The notes: generated by a model from the letters alone, not told the origin. A DNA stretch of 21,442 nt from CAZFLM01 sp964519955 (GCA_964519955.1 CAZFLM010000096.1:1-21442); one strand, 5' to 3'; positions 1-7,138 are shown, counted from the first letter of the stretch. Numbers and translations are program-made.

Positions 1-2
1 GA

Positions 3-214
3 GTGGCGCCGGACGGGCACGGAGGCCCATCCCACCACGGCGCCTGCGCATCATCTGGGATTGGCCTGATCGACCCGTAAGTGGCGCCGGACGGGCACGG
101 AGGCCCATCCCACCACGGCGCCTGCGCATCATCTGGGATTGGCCTGATCGACCCGTAAGTGGCGCCGGACGGGCACGGAGGCCCATCCCACCACGGCGCC
201 TGCGCATCATCTGG
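3..214. repeat. 78-bp tandem repeat, 2.7 copies
   Basis: Copies start at 3, 81 and 159 (period 78). The first two are complete and look identical by eye; the third stops matching after 214. Each copy holds an inverted repeat: in the first, arm GGACGGGC at 11-18 and arm GCCCATCC at 25-32, with a 6-nt loop, flanked by GGCGCC at 5-10 and 39-44. The same hairpin core recurs singly at 4066-4089, 15932-15951 and 17849-17870. The array lies just 3' of the minus-strand lipoprotein gene that ends at 252. Identical copies point to recent duplication, or to an assembly effect if this is a contig end. Confidence 0.9.
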
Positions 215-251
215 ATAGCGGTGCCTCCACCGGACGAGCCGTGCGGCCGTG

Positions 252-1043
252 CTACGGCGGGGTGAGCACTACGTTCTCGGCGCCGACCTTGGGCATCGTC
301 GGTCCGAGGTTCGGACCCTTGAACTCGGCCGACTTGTCGGCGGTGATGGGGAAGTCGCCATCGCGCTTGCGCTCCTCGTTGAGGGTGCGGAGCAGCTCCG
401 CGAGGAGCGTCCTTGCCTCGCCGATGGCCTCCGAGCGGATGAGTTCCGGCGGCATCTGATAGCGCGAGTTGAAGTCCTGCAAGCGCTTACGGTCGGACGC
501 GGCGCCGATCGGCGGGACCAGGTCCTCGCCCGCGGGGGCCAGCGCCCGGTCGAACTCGTCGCGCCCCGCGCCCCACGGCAGGTCGTCGGTGGTGGCGCCC
601 GGCCGGCCGAGCTTGCGGCGCGCCATGTAGGCGTCGTTGGCCCGGTCGAGTGCATCGACGATCTGTCCGATGATCTGCTTGGCCTCGTCGCTCAGCGTAC
701 GGGCGCACTGGGCTCTAAAGTCGGCAGGGGGCCGGCGTGCTCCGCCCGTGTCGGCCAGATAGACGAGCTTCCAGTAGATGTCCGCCTTGTCGGTCTTGTC
801 CTTCGGCTTCTGAGGGTCGGACGTGATGTCGCGTGTGACCGGCACGAGCGGAGCATCGGGCGTACCGGCATCCAGCGACAGCGGAGGAGGCCCTGACGGC
901 GCGTCGGCCGTCAGCGGCTCGGGGTCGACGTCGGGGTCCTTGTAGTAGTCGCGCTCGCCGCAGCCGGCCAGACAGACCGGCGCGAGGCACAGAGCTGCGG
1001 CGGCCAGCGCGATCAGCCTACTTCGCTTCTTAGCCCCAGGCAT
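252..1043 (-). CDS. Predicted lipoprotein of unknown function
   Basis: The 263-aa product opens with a lysine/arginine-rich n-region, a hydrophobic core and a lipobox (LAGC, Cys28), so it is very likely a lipid-anchored exported protein. I chose ATG 1043 because it places the signal peptide at the N-terminus and has a purine-rich SD (GAGGGGG) a few bases upstream; the longer reading frame starting at 1169 would begin upstream of the predicted promoter. The mature part is polar, begins with an Asp/Pro-rich stretch after the cysteine, and has a helical segment with Glu/Arg/Leu around residues 195-225. I recognise no domain. The gene is divergent from the nucleotidyltransferase operon and has its own promoter at 1092-1120. 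Function cannot be inferred from its neighbours. Confidence 0.75.
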   Translation of the reverse strand: MPGAKKRSRLIALAAAALCLAPVCLAGCGERDYYKDPDVDPEPLTADAPSGPPPLSLDAGTPDAPLVPVTRDITSDPQKPKDKTDKADIYWKLVYLADTGGARRPPADFRAQCARTLSDEAKQIIGQIVDALDRANDAYMARRKLGRPGATTDDLPWGAGRDEFDRALAPAGEDLVPPIGAASDRKRLQDFNSRYQMPPELIRSEAIGEARTLLAELLRTLNEERKRDGDFPITADKSAEFKGPNLGPTMPKVGAENVVLTPP

Positions 1044-1091
1044 GCCGGACCCCCTCGCGCCTGCCGTCGAGAGTGGCGGCGCTCCCTCCCT

Positions 1092-1120
1092 ATTATGCGC
1101 ATCTTGGCCTACGCTCTCAA
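1092..1120 (-). promoter_or_regulatory. Sigma-70-type promoter of the lipoprotein gene
   Basis: On the minus strand, a -35 box TTGAGA (1115-1120) and a -10 box CATAAT (1092-1097) are separated by 17 bp. Transcription would start near 1085 and give a leader of about 40 nt before ATG 1043. Confidence 0.6.
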
Positions 1121-1252
1121 GGGATGGTAACGTTCCTGAGGTCACTGCGGAGCGCTGCGCCGCCGGCACGCGGGAGCCCCCGTCGCGTGAACGTCAGCTC
1201 GCAACGATCCGCGCGCCAAGGTTGCGCTACGAACGGCCTCGTCTGCGCCGCA

Positions 1253-1282
1253 TTGACTCCCCGACGCCTCTCCGCGTACAAT
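1253..1282 (+). promoter_or_regulatory. Sigma-70-type promoter of the nucleotidyltransferase/ABC operon
   Basis: A -35 box TTGACT (1253-1258) and a -10 box TACAAT (1277-1282) are separated by 18 bp. The predicted transcription start, near 1289, lies after the upstream in-frame ATG at 1281 and before the TTG start at 1326, so the promoter also helps decide the start codon. With the lipoprotein promoter it forms a divergent pair in the 282-bp gap between the two genes. Confidence 0.65.
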
Positions 1283-1325
1283 GCGCCAGCAGAGGCGCCT
1301 GGCGCCGATCCTCGGAGGTCCCCAC

Positions 1326-2069
1326 TTGGCAGATCCCGTCGTGTCCCCGGTACGCAAGGCGGTCCTTCTTGCCGCAGGGCGTGGCAAGCGCCTGGGCGCG
1401 CTCACCGCGAACCAGCCTAAGCCGATGATTCCGGTGCAGGGCGTGCCGGTGTTGGAGCGCATCATGGCCGGCCTCGCCGAGGCGGGCATCGCCGAGTTCG
1501 CGGTCATCGTCGGGTACCTGGGCGAGGCCATTCGCGCCCACTTCGGCGACGGGGCCCGCTTCGGCGTGCGCATCGAGTACCACGATCAGGTCGAGCGGCA
1601 TGGTACGGGGGCGGCTCTGCAGCTCGCGGCGCCGTTTGCCCGGGGCGAGAGTGTGCTGATGTCGTTCGGGGACATCCTGGTGGACCCCGCCAACTACCGC
1701 GGCATGCTGGCCGCCCATTCGGCAGGGCTGGACGCGCTCGTCGGCATCAACCACATGGACGATGTCAGCGCGGGCGCGGCCGTGTACCGCGAGGGCGACA
1801 GGGTGGTCCGGATGATCGAGAAGCCCGGCCCCGATGCTCCCGAGTGTCACTGGAACCAGGCTGGCGTGAGCGTGTTCGGCCCGGCCATCTGGCCAGCGCT
1901 GGAGCGCCTGACCCCATCGGCGCGCGGGGAGTACGAGCTGACCGCCGCCGTCGCCCATCTCATCGAGACCGGGAAGCGCGTGAACGGGTACGAGATCCGG
2001 GGCTTCTGGTCCGACATCGGCACGCCGGAGGACCTCGCGGCGGCCGATCGAGCGTGGGCGGACCGGTGA
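1326..2069 (+). CDS. Sugar-phosphate nucleotidyltransferase (GlmU/RfbA-type catalytic domain)
   Basis: This 247-aa protein belongs to the NTP_transferase family, which joins a sugar-1-phosphate to a nucleotide to make an NDP-sugar. The nucleotide-binding signature (AAGRGKRL, residues 16-23, then PKP at 31-33) is near the N-terminus, and a GD pair in SFGDILVD fits the metal-binding aspartate. There is no left-handed beta-helix domain, so it is a stand-alone transferase; the sugar and nucleotide cannot be told from sequence. I chose TTG 1326 because GGAGG (1314-1318) sits 7 nt upstream and the alternative ATG 1281 overlaps the promoter -10 box. Its stop overlaps the GTG of the next gene (GTGA), so translation is probably coupled to the ABC ATPases. 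Confidence 0.88.
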   Translation: MADPVVSPVRKAVLLAAGRGKRLGALTANQPKPMIPVQGVPVLERIMAGLAEAGIAEFAVIVGYLGEAIRAHFGDGARFGVRIEYHDQVERHGTGAALQLAAPFARGESVLMSFGDILVDPANYRGMLAAHSAGLDALVGINHMDDVSAGAAVYREGDRVVRMIEKPGPDAPECHWNQAGVSVFGPAIWPALERLTPSARGEYELTAAVAHLIETGKRVNGYEIRGFWSDIGTPEDLAAADRAWADR

Positions 2070-3052
2070 GCGAGCCGCTGCTGCGGGTGCGCGACCTCGA
2101 CGTCCGCTTCCGGGCGGGCGCCTCCGAGGTGCGAGCCGTGCGGGGTGTGGCGTTCTCCGTCGAACGCGGCGAGACGGTCGGCATCGTGGGCGAGTCCGGC
2201 TGCGGCAAGAGCGTGACGGCTCTCTCGCTGCTGCGCCTTGTGCCGGATCCGCCGGGACGCATCGTTGGCGGGAGCATCGAGTTCCTCGGCCAGGACGTTC
2301 TCGGCATGTCGGCGGACCAGCTCCGAGGCATCCGCGGTGACCGCATCTCGATGGTCTTCCAGGACCCGTTCTCGTCGCTCAACCCCACGATGCGCCTGGG
2401 CGATCAGGTTGTCGAGGCGCTGCGAGTCCATCGGCGGATGTCGCGCGACGAGGCCCGCCAGCGCACGATCGAGCTGTTCCGCGCGGTTCGGCTGCCGTCG
2501 CCGGAGGTGCGCATGCGTCAGTATCCGCACCAGGTCAGCGGCGGGCAGCGCCAGCGCGTCATGATCGCCATGGCGTTCGCCACCGAGCCGGACCTCCTCA
2601 TCGCCGACGAGCCAACCACCGCGCTCGATGTCACCGTCCAGGCGCAGATCATGGATCTGATGCGCGACCTGCAGAAGCGCACGAACGCCGCGGTCCTGCT
2701 TATCAGCCATGACATCGCGCTCGTCGCCGAAGTGTGTGACCGCGTGCTGGTGATGTACGCCGGCCAGATCGTTGAGACAGGCCCGACTGCGCAGATCCTG
2801 AGGTCGCCGCTCCATCCCTACACCGTGGGCCTGCTCGAGTCGCTGCCGGACTTGCGCGCCGAGTCCACCGAACGGCTGCGTTCGATCCCCGGCCAGCCGC
2901 CGGACCTGGGGCGCTTGCAGCAGGGCTGCGCCTTTGCCCCGCGGTGCCCGGCTGCGATGGAGGCCTGTCGCGCATCCGAGCCCCCGATGGTGACCGTGGC
3001 CGAGGGGCGCGACGCGCGGTGCTGGCTGCGCCAGGCGGAGGGGCCGGCATGA
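2066..3052 (+). CDS. ABC transporter ATPase, OppD/DppD type
   Basis: This 328-aa protein is one of the two ATPases that power a peptide/nickel-type ABC importer. It has Walker A (GESGCGKS, residues 42-49), a Q-loop glutamine near 99, the ABC signature (SGGQRQR, 158-164), Walker B (LLIADE, 177-182) and the H-loop histidine (215). The C-terminal oligopeptide-type extension carries cysteines at about 288, 294, 301 and 319, the pattern linked to an iron-sulfur cluster in some family members. Start GTG 2066 overlaps the upstream stop by 4 bp, and its own stop overlaps the next ATG by 4 bp. No permease or solute-binding protein is next to it, so the substrate is unknown. Confidence 0.92.
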   Translation: MSEPLLRVRDLDVRFRAGASEVRAVRGVAFSVERGETVGIVGESGCGKSVTALSLLRLVPDPPGRIVGGSIEFLGQDVLGMSADQLRGIRGDRISMVFQDPFSSLNPTMRLGDQVVEALRVHRRMSRDEARQRTIELFRAVRLPSPEVRMRQYPHQVSGGQRQRVMIAMAFATEPDLLIADEPTTALDVTVQAQIMDLMRDLQKRTNAAVLLISHDIALVAEVCDRVLVMYAGQIVETGPTAQILRSPLHPYTVGLLESLPDLRAESTERLRSIPGQPPDLGRLQQGCAFAPRCPAAMEACRASEPPMVTVAEGRDARCWLRQAEGPA

Positions 3053-4026
3053 GCGACGAGGTGCTGCGAGTCGAGGGGCTGGTGAAGCACTTCGGCGTGA
3101 CCAGGCGCCGCGGGCTGCGCACCATCCGAGAGGTCGTGCGCGCCGTGGATGGCGTCGATCTGCGCGTGGCCGCCGGGGAGACAGTCGGGCTGGTGGGGGA
3201 GAGCGGCTGCGGCAAGAGCACCGCGGCCCGCGCCATCCTGCGCCTGCTGACTCCGACTGCCGGCCGCGTGTGGTTCGAGGGACGCGATTTGGCGAGTCTG
3301 CCCGCCGGGGAACTGCGGCGCGTCCGTCGCGACATGGGGTTCGTGTTCCAGGACCCGATGTCCGCGCTCGACCCGCGCATGACGGTAGGCAGCATCGTGG
3401 CGGAGCCGCTGCGCGCCCACGGGCTCGCAGCCGGAAGACGCGATGCCGCGCAGAAGGCCGCGGATCTGCTGGAGAGGGTGGGGCTCGATCCCGCCTTCGC
3501 CGGCCGCTATCCCCACGAGTTCTCGGGCGGCCAGCGCCAGCGAATCGGCATCGCCCGGGCCATCGCGACCGAGCCGCGGTTCGTCATCCTCGACGAGCCC
3601 ATCTCCGCGCTCGACATCTCCGTTCGGGCCCAGATCCTCAATCTGCTGGCGGACCTGCAGGATGCGCTGGGGCTGTCGTACGTGCTCATCGCGCACGATC
3701 TTGCGGTGGTCCGCCACGCGTGCGACCGTGTCGCGGTGATGTACCTGGGAATCGTCGTGGAGGAGGGGCCCGCAGGCGCGCTCTTCTCGACGCCGCGGCA
3801 CCCATACACGCAGGCGCTCATCGCGTCGGCGCCGTCGGGCGATCCGGACAGGCCGGCTCGTGCGGCGCAGTTGGAAGGGGACGTGCCGAGCCCGGTCGAC
3901 GTGCCGTCGGGCTGCCGGTTCAGGACCCGATGCCCCCTCGCCATGGCGCGCTGCGCCGAGGAGCCGCCGGCGATGGCCAGCGTGGGCGAGGGGCACCGGG
4001 TGGCCTGCTGGGCCGTCCAGGGGTAA
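3049..4026 (+). CDS. ABC transporter ATPase, OppF/DppF type
   Basis: This 325-aa protein is the partner of the preceding OppD-type ATPase; such pairs work as a heterodimer under a two-permease importer. It shows Walker A (GESGCGKS, 50-57), Q-loop QDPMSALDPR near 101, signature SGGQRQR (159-165), Walker B (VILDE, 179-183) and the H-loop HD at 216-217. The C-terminal tail has CRFRTRC and further cysteines, as in the OppD partner. Its ATG overlaps the upstream stop (ATGA). It is the last gene of the operon; a hairpin repeat at 4066-4089 follows, and the next gene is convergent. The membrane and binding subunits are not in the window, which is unusual for a dpp/opp locus. Confidence 0.92.
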   Translation: MSDEVLRVEGLVKHFGVTRRRGLRTIREVVRAVDGVDLRVAAGETVGLVGESGCGKSTAARAILRLLTPTAGRVWFEGRDLASLPAGELRRVRRDMGFVFQDPMSALDPRMTVGSIVAEPLRAHGLAAGRRDAAQKAADLLERVGLDPAFAGRYPHEFSGGQRQRIGIARAIATEPRFVILDEPISALDISVRAQILNLLADLQDALGLSYVLIAHDLAVVRHACDRVAVMYLGIVVEEGPAGALFSTPRHPYTQALIASAPSGDPDRPARAAQLEGDVPSPVDVPSGCRFRTRCPLAMARCAEEPPAMASVGEGHRVACWAVQG

Positions 4027-4065
4027 CCTGCCGCGGGACGAGGCCCGGCGCGAACGCCGAGGTGA

Positions 4066-4089
4066 GATGGGCCTCCGTGCCCCGTCCCA
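4066..4089 (+). repeat. Dispersed 3' hairpin repeat, copy B
   Basis: The sense strand of the upstream OppF gene reads GATGGGC, loop CTCCGT, then GCCCCGTC, an inverted repeat with one extra C. It is the same core as in the 78-bp array, about 40 bp after the stop codon. It may act as a terminator or an mRNA 3'-end stabiliser. Confidence 0.6.
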
Positions 4090-4110
4090 GATCACCCATG
4101 GCCGTACGGG

Positions 4111-4545
4111 CTAGTGGATGCCCTCGCCGGCCTCGGACTGGGCGCCGCCTTCCGGCTCGCCGCCGCCTGGTGGCGGCGCTGCGTGCTGTGCGGCCCCGCC
4201 GGGTAGCGACGGCGCCGGCATGCCGGGAGTCCGCCCGATAGCGCCGGCCGCGCTATTGCGCGGCCGACGCGCCATTGAGTCGGGGGTCACCCCGGTCGTC
4301 TGGCGCTGCGCGGCGACGGATTCTGGCGGCTTCTGGTTGCGCGCCAAGTGCCACCCGATGGCCCCCAGTGCCGCGACGATGATGACTACGAGGACCGTAA
4401 TCCGCTTGCGGTCGGCCTTGGCCTGGGCCGCGGCCTTGCGCGCGCCGGATATGGACGCCGCCTTCGATGGCCGGTTGCCGATGACGATGCCGCCGGAGTT
4501 GCTTCCCGAACCCTTCGGGTCGGGGCCGTTCACAGCTTGAGGCAC
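4111..4545 (-). CDS. Single-pass membrane protein, unknown function
   Basis: The 144-aa product has a polar, Gly/Ser/Lys/Ala-rich N-terminal part of about 48 residues, one strong transmembrane helix (about 49-67, rich in Ile/Val/Ala) preceded by basic residues (KADRKR), and a low-complexity tail rich in Pro, Gly, Ala and Glu. The basic residues before the helix suggest the N-terminus is cytoplasmic and the proline-rich tail extracytoplasmic. Start is GTG 4545 with AGGAG 10 nt upstream. It has its own promoter (4660-4689) and a leader of about 110 nt with two stem-loops. It follows the sigma/GGDEF gene on the same strand, but the promoter between them argues for at least partly separate expression. 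I recognise no family. Confidence 0.65.
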   Translation of the reverse strand: MPQAVNGPDPKGSGSNSGGIVIGNRPSKAASISGARKAAAQAKADRKRITVLVVIIVAALGAIGWHLARNQKPPESVAAQRQTTGVTPDSMARRPRNSAAGAIGRTPGMPAPSLPGGAAQHAAPPPGGGEPEGGAQSEAGEGIH

Positions 4546-4588
4546 GGTCGGTGAACTCCTTGCACCCGCGCACAGGTGCCAACAATAG

Positions 4589-4619
4589 CCCGGCGCACGG
4601 ATCGATGCCGTGCGCCGGG
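4589..4619 (-). terminator. 12-bp perfect hairpin, terminator or leader attenuator
   Basis: Arms CCCGGCGCACGG (4589-4600) and CCGTGCGCCGGG (4608-4619) pair perfectly around a 7-nt loop. On the minus strand it lies 3' of the sigma/GGDEF gene and is followed by CTATTGTT, a weak U-rich tract, so it can terminate that gene. It also lies between the promoter at 4660-4689 and GTG 4545, so it would be inside the leader of the membrane-protein gene. The sequence does not decide between the two roles. Confidence 0.6.
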
Positions 4620-4659
4620 TCTCTGCCGATCGGGTGCCCGACGCGCGGTCGTGGCATCC

Positions 4660-4689
4660 AGTATACTGGCCAGGCTGTCAGGTTGTCCA
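4660..4689 (-). promoter_or_regulatory. Sigma-70-type promoter of the one-TM protein gene
   Basis: On the minus strand, -35 TGGACA (4684-4689) and -10 TATACT (4660-4665) are separated by 18 bp. The -10 box lies inside a perfect 12-bp palindrome, CCAGTATACTGG (4658-4669), which could be an operator. The promoter sits just after the sigma/GGDEF stop at 4714. Confidence 0.6.
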
Positions 4690-4713
4690 GGCTGCGGGAC
4701 GACCTGGTTCGCG

Positions 4714-6051
4714 TCAGGCAGCCTGGGGCAACGTTCCTTCGTCCTCGCGGACATCCAGCATGGTCTGAGCCAGCGCAACGAGTGCCTCTCCGGCGCCGGC
4801 CTGTTCAGGATAGTGCGCCTGCCCGATCCGGATGCTGATCGGTGCAGGGCCGCGCTCAAGCCCTTCGCTCTTGAGCCAGGTACCCATCACGGTCTGCAGG
4901 CGTTCCGCTACTACCGACACCTGGGCGCCGGTATGCGGCAGAATGAGTCCGAATGCTGCCGGACCATAGCGAGTGACGACATCGGCCTTTCGCACGGACG
5001 CCCGAATGAGCGACGCCGCGTACCTGAGCGTGTCCTCCGACCTCAAAGTGCCATGAACTCGGTAGATGTGCTCGTGGCCGTCTAGCGACACGAGCAGCAC
5101 CGAGAGGCTGTAACCGAACCGGCTGGCCCGGATGACCTCTTCGGAGAGGCGCGTGTCGAAGTAGCGCCGGTTGTACAGCCGGGTGAGGCCGTCGACGATC
5201 GTGGACTCGGCGATGGCGCGTGCCGGGTCCTCGCTTCGCCGCCGGAGGTGACTCACCTCGAGCTGCGACTCTCGCAGATCATCGCTGACGATCATCTTCT
5301 TGAGCTTCTTCGTCGCGTTGCGAAGAATGTGCGAGACGTAGTTGCACGAGATGCCCAAACCACGGGCGATCTCCGTCTGGCTGCGTTCGTTATAGAAGAA
5401 CTCGTGTATGACCGCTTGCTCAAGATCCTTGAGCTTGCCGAGCGACGTTTCCAGGACTACACGATCCGAAACGGGCACCTCGAACTCGGTCTGGTGCGCG
5501 CCCTTCACGCGGTCCATGTCATACGTCGCAGGAGAGTCCTCGTCGTTCTCGGATCCGCCATCCAACGAAGCGACCTTGAACACCTCACGGGTGGTCAAGA
5601 GATCCGCGACGGACTCCTCGGTCATGCCCATCAGGTGAGCGATCTCACCGTTGGTGGGCATTCGTCCGAGTTCTTGGGTCAGCGACTCGATGACCCTAGA
5701 CATCCGCTGGTTCAGTTCCTGCAGCCAGGCAGGTTCCTTTATGATCTTTCCACGGTCCCTCAGGTAGTGCTTGATTTGCCCTATCACGAAGTGAGTGGCG
5801 TACGTGCTGAACTTCACGCCCTTACTTAAGTCGTATCCGTCCACGGCCGCGATCAGACCGATGTAACCTTCCTGCGCTAGGTCCTCGGCGGGCTCGCCGG
5901 CGCCACTGAAACGGCGCGCGACGCTCTCTACGAGGCCATTGTATTGCAGAACGATCGTATCGCGAATGTCCTGATCATTGGTGGCTCGATACTCCCTGAG
6001 TAAGCCGTGTATCTCCTGATCCGTCAGGCGGCGGCGGCTATCGAGTGCCAT
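4714..6051 (-). CDS. Sigma-70 family factor (SigB/SigF type) fused to a degenerate GGDEF domain
   Basis: The 445-aa product (from ATG 6051) has sigma region 2 at about 32-103 (EDLAQEGYIGLIAAVDGYD, FSTYATHFVIGQIKHYLRD), region 3 at about 105-165 and region 4 with a helix-turn-helix at about 200-254 (ERSQTEIARGLGISCNYVSH). It then runs on into a GGDEF-like domain at about 287-430, opening with the typical DGLTRLYNRRYF. The diguanylate cyclase signature RYGGDEF is replaced by RYGPAAF (361-367), and the first metal aspartate is a serine (SLDGHEH), so no cyclase activity is expected. RKAD (354-357), five residues before the signature, matches the RxxD I-site that binds c-di-GMP. ATG 6108 is an alternative start; neither has a strong SD. 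No anti-sigma or anti-anti-sigma gene is adjacent. Confidence 0.88.
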   Translation of the reverse strand: MALDSRRRLTDQEIHGLLREYRATNDQDIRDTIVLQYNGLVESVARRFSGAGEPAEDLAQEGYIGLIAAVDGYDLSKGVKFSTYATHFVIGQIKHYLRDRGKIIKEPAWLQELNQRMSRVIESLTQELGRMPTNGEIAHLMGMTEESVADLLTTREVFKVASLDGGSENDEDSPATYDMDRVKGAHQTEFEVPVSDRVVLETSLGKLKDLEQAVIHEFFYNERSQTEIARGLGISCNYVSHILRNATKKLKKMIVSDDLRESQLEVSHLRRRSEDPARAIAESTIVDGLTRLYNRRYFDTRLSEEVIRASRFGYSLSVLLVSLDGHEHIYRVHGTLRSEDTLRYAASLIRASVRKADVVTRYGPAAFGLILPHTGAQVSVVAERLQTVMGTWLKSEGLERGPAPISIRIGQAHYPEQAGAGEALVALAQTMLDVREDEGTLPQAA

Positions 6052-6565
6052 GTTCAGTTGTCCCGCGCGTCGATTATGCCCATCATCCGTCGAGCGCGCG
6101 TCCCGCATGCCGGGCTAAGGCATCCCATCCAGGCTCGGCACGGTGTTATTATGGCTACCTGGGGGTTCCAACTGGAGGATTTGCCGGGTACCAATCCGGC
6201 TGGCATCGCGCCCTGCGGTGGATTGCGCGGCTGCGCACGAGGGGCTGTCGGTGCCCCAGGCCGGGCCTTCCGGCCCCAATCTGTGTCCGGCGGGAAGCTC
6301 CGACGGCCTCTGTTCGTATGATCTGTGGGGCGGCAGGATCCGTCGTCGAGGGGCGTAGCGCGAATGGATTGTATAAGTCAGTGCGGTCCGGACTTGGACA
6401 AAACTGCCCCTGGGGGGCCAGGCCATCTTCCCGGCGGCGCGCGGATAGCCGGGTGCGTCCCCTCGAAAGGCAGGTTGCCGGCCCTCGCGCGCCGAATCGA
6501 CCTGTACCACTCCTCAACTGCCGCGTCTTGTCGCCGAGCCCGCCCGCCAACATCCGGAGATGGAT
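6052..6565. other. 514-bp non-coding region with consecutive stem-loops
   Basis: No convincing gene lies between the divergent sigma/GGDEF and two-TM protein genes; the open frames here are arginine-rich and low in complexity. From 6183 to 6303 there are five successive inverted repeats: 6183-6187/6196-6200 (GCCGG/CCGGC), 6224-6228/6233-6237 (TGCGC/GCGCA), 6241-6245/6253-6257 (GGGGC/GCCCC), 6259-6264/6270-6275 (GGCCGG/CCGGCC) and a bulged one at 6284-6303. An extended -10-like element TGTTATTAT (6144-6152) precedes them on the plus strand, without a good -35. This could be a structured leader or small RNA. I could not match it to tmRNA, RNase P, SRP, 6S RNA or a known riboswitch. Confidence 0.45.
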
Positions 6566-7138
6566 ATGCCCGACAAGTCATCGCAAGTCAAGCGACTCAT
6601 CGCCGTCGAGCCGCTTGGTGAGAACCTGCTCGTCCGCAGGGAGACCAAGGAGTTGCGCCGCCGCCTGCTTGTCGCGGTGAGCGTCTTCCTCGCCGTGGCG
6701 CTCCTTCTCTCGGCGTACATCGTCGCCACGCGGGCGCGGCCCGGCCTGGCCATCACCACCGGCCTCGTCGCCCTCCTCCTGGTGGTGGTGGCGGAGCGCG
6801 GGCTGAACCTGCGGGCCGCCTCCAAGCACCGCGAGCTGTACCGCTTCAGCCGGCCGAACGACGTTATCGAGCGCAACGGGCTGGCCGTGGCTCCGCTCAG
6901 CGAGGTGGACCACATCCTGGTGCGCCACATCGCCGACGATCCGAGCAAGGCAGCGGAAGGCGATGTGGCTCTCGTTGTCGCGCTCAACGACACGCGCCGC
7001 TTCACGATCGCCGACTCCACCGGCGTGCCCGGCGCGCAGCGGGAGATCGAGGACGCGGCCAGGCAGATCGCCGACTTCGCCGGCGTGCCGGTCGAGGAGG
7101 ACACGCGCCGCACCGACGAATGGTGGCTCGACGAGTAG
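6566..7138 (+). CDS. Two-TM membrane protein, unknown function
   Basis: The 190-aa product starts with about 30 cytoplasmic residues ending in a basic patch (RRETKELRRR), then two transmembrane helices (about 33-54 and 60-77) forming a hairpin, then a soluble C-terminal part of about 110 residues. That part alternates strand-like stretches (DVALVVALNDTRRFTIAD) with a final helix and an acidic end (DEWWLDE). The two-TM hairpin plus beta-rich domain resembles bacterial PH-like membrane proteins, but this is only a structural impression. I chose ATG 6566 over ATG 6560 because GGAG at 6556-6559 is 6 nt from it. The GxGYxYP gene follows after 45 nt on the same strand, so co-transcription is likely. 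Confidence 0.7.
   Translation: MPDKSSQVKRLIAVEPLGENLLVRRETKELRRRLLVAVSVFLAVALLLSAYIVATRARPGLAITTGLVALLLVVVAERGLNLRAASKHRELYRFSRPNDVIERNGLAVAPLSEVDHILVRHIADDPSKAAEGDVALVVALNDTRRFTIADSTGVPGAQREIEDAARQIADFAGVPVEEDTRRTDEWWLDE

Noticed and set aside
3..214. CRISPR array
   Set aside because: The whole 78-bp unit is repeated with no variable spacers, and no cas gene is present.
6052..6180. Specific promoter for the sigma/GGDEF gene
   Set aside because: CATAAT hexamers occur on the minus strand at 6073-6078 and 6148-6153, but no acceptable -35 box lies 15-19 bp upstream of either, and sigma-54 spacing near TTGGAA is wrong.
6372..6377. TATAAG as a plus-strand -10 box for the 6566 gene
   Set aside because: No -35 box and no proper extended -10; too weak to call.
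6130..6560. tmRNA, RNase P RNA, SRP RNA, 6S RNA or a c-di-GMP/cobalamin/TPP riboswitch
   Set aside because: None of the conserved words of these families that I know could be found; a covariance-model scan would settle it.
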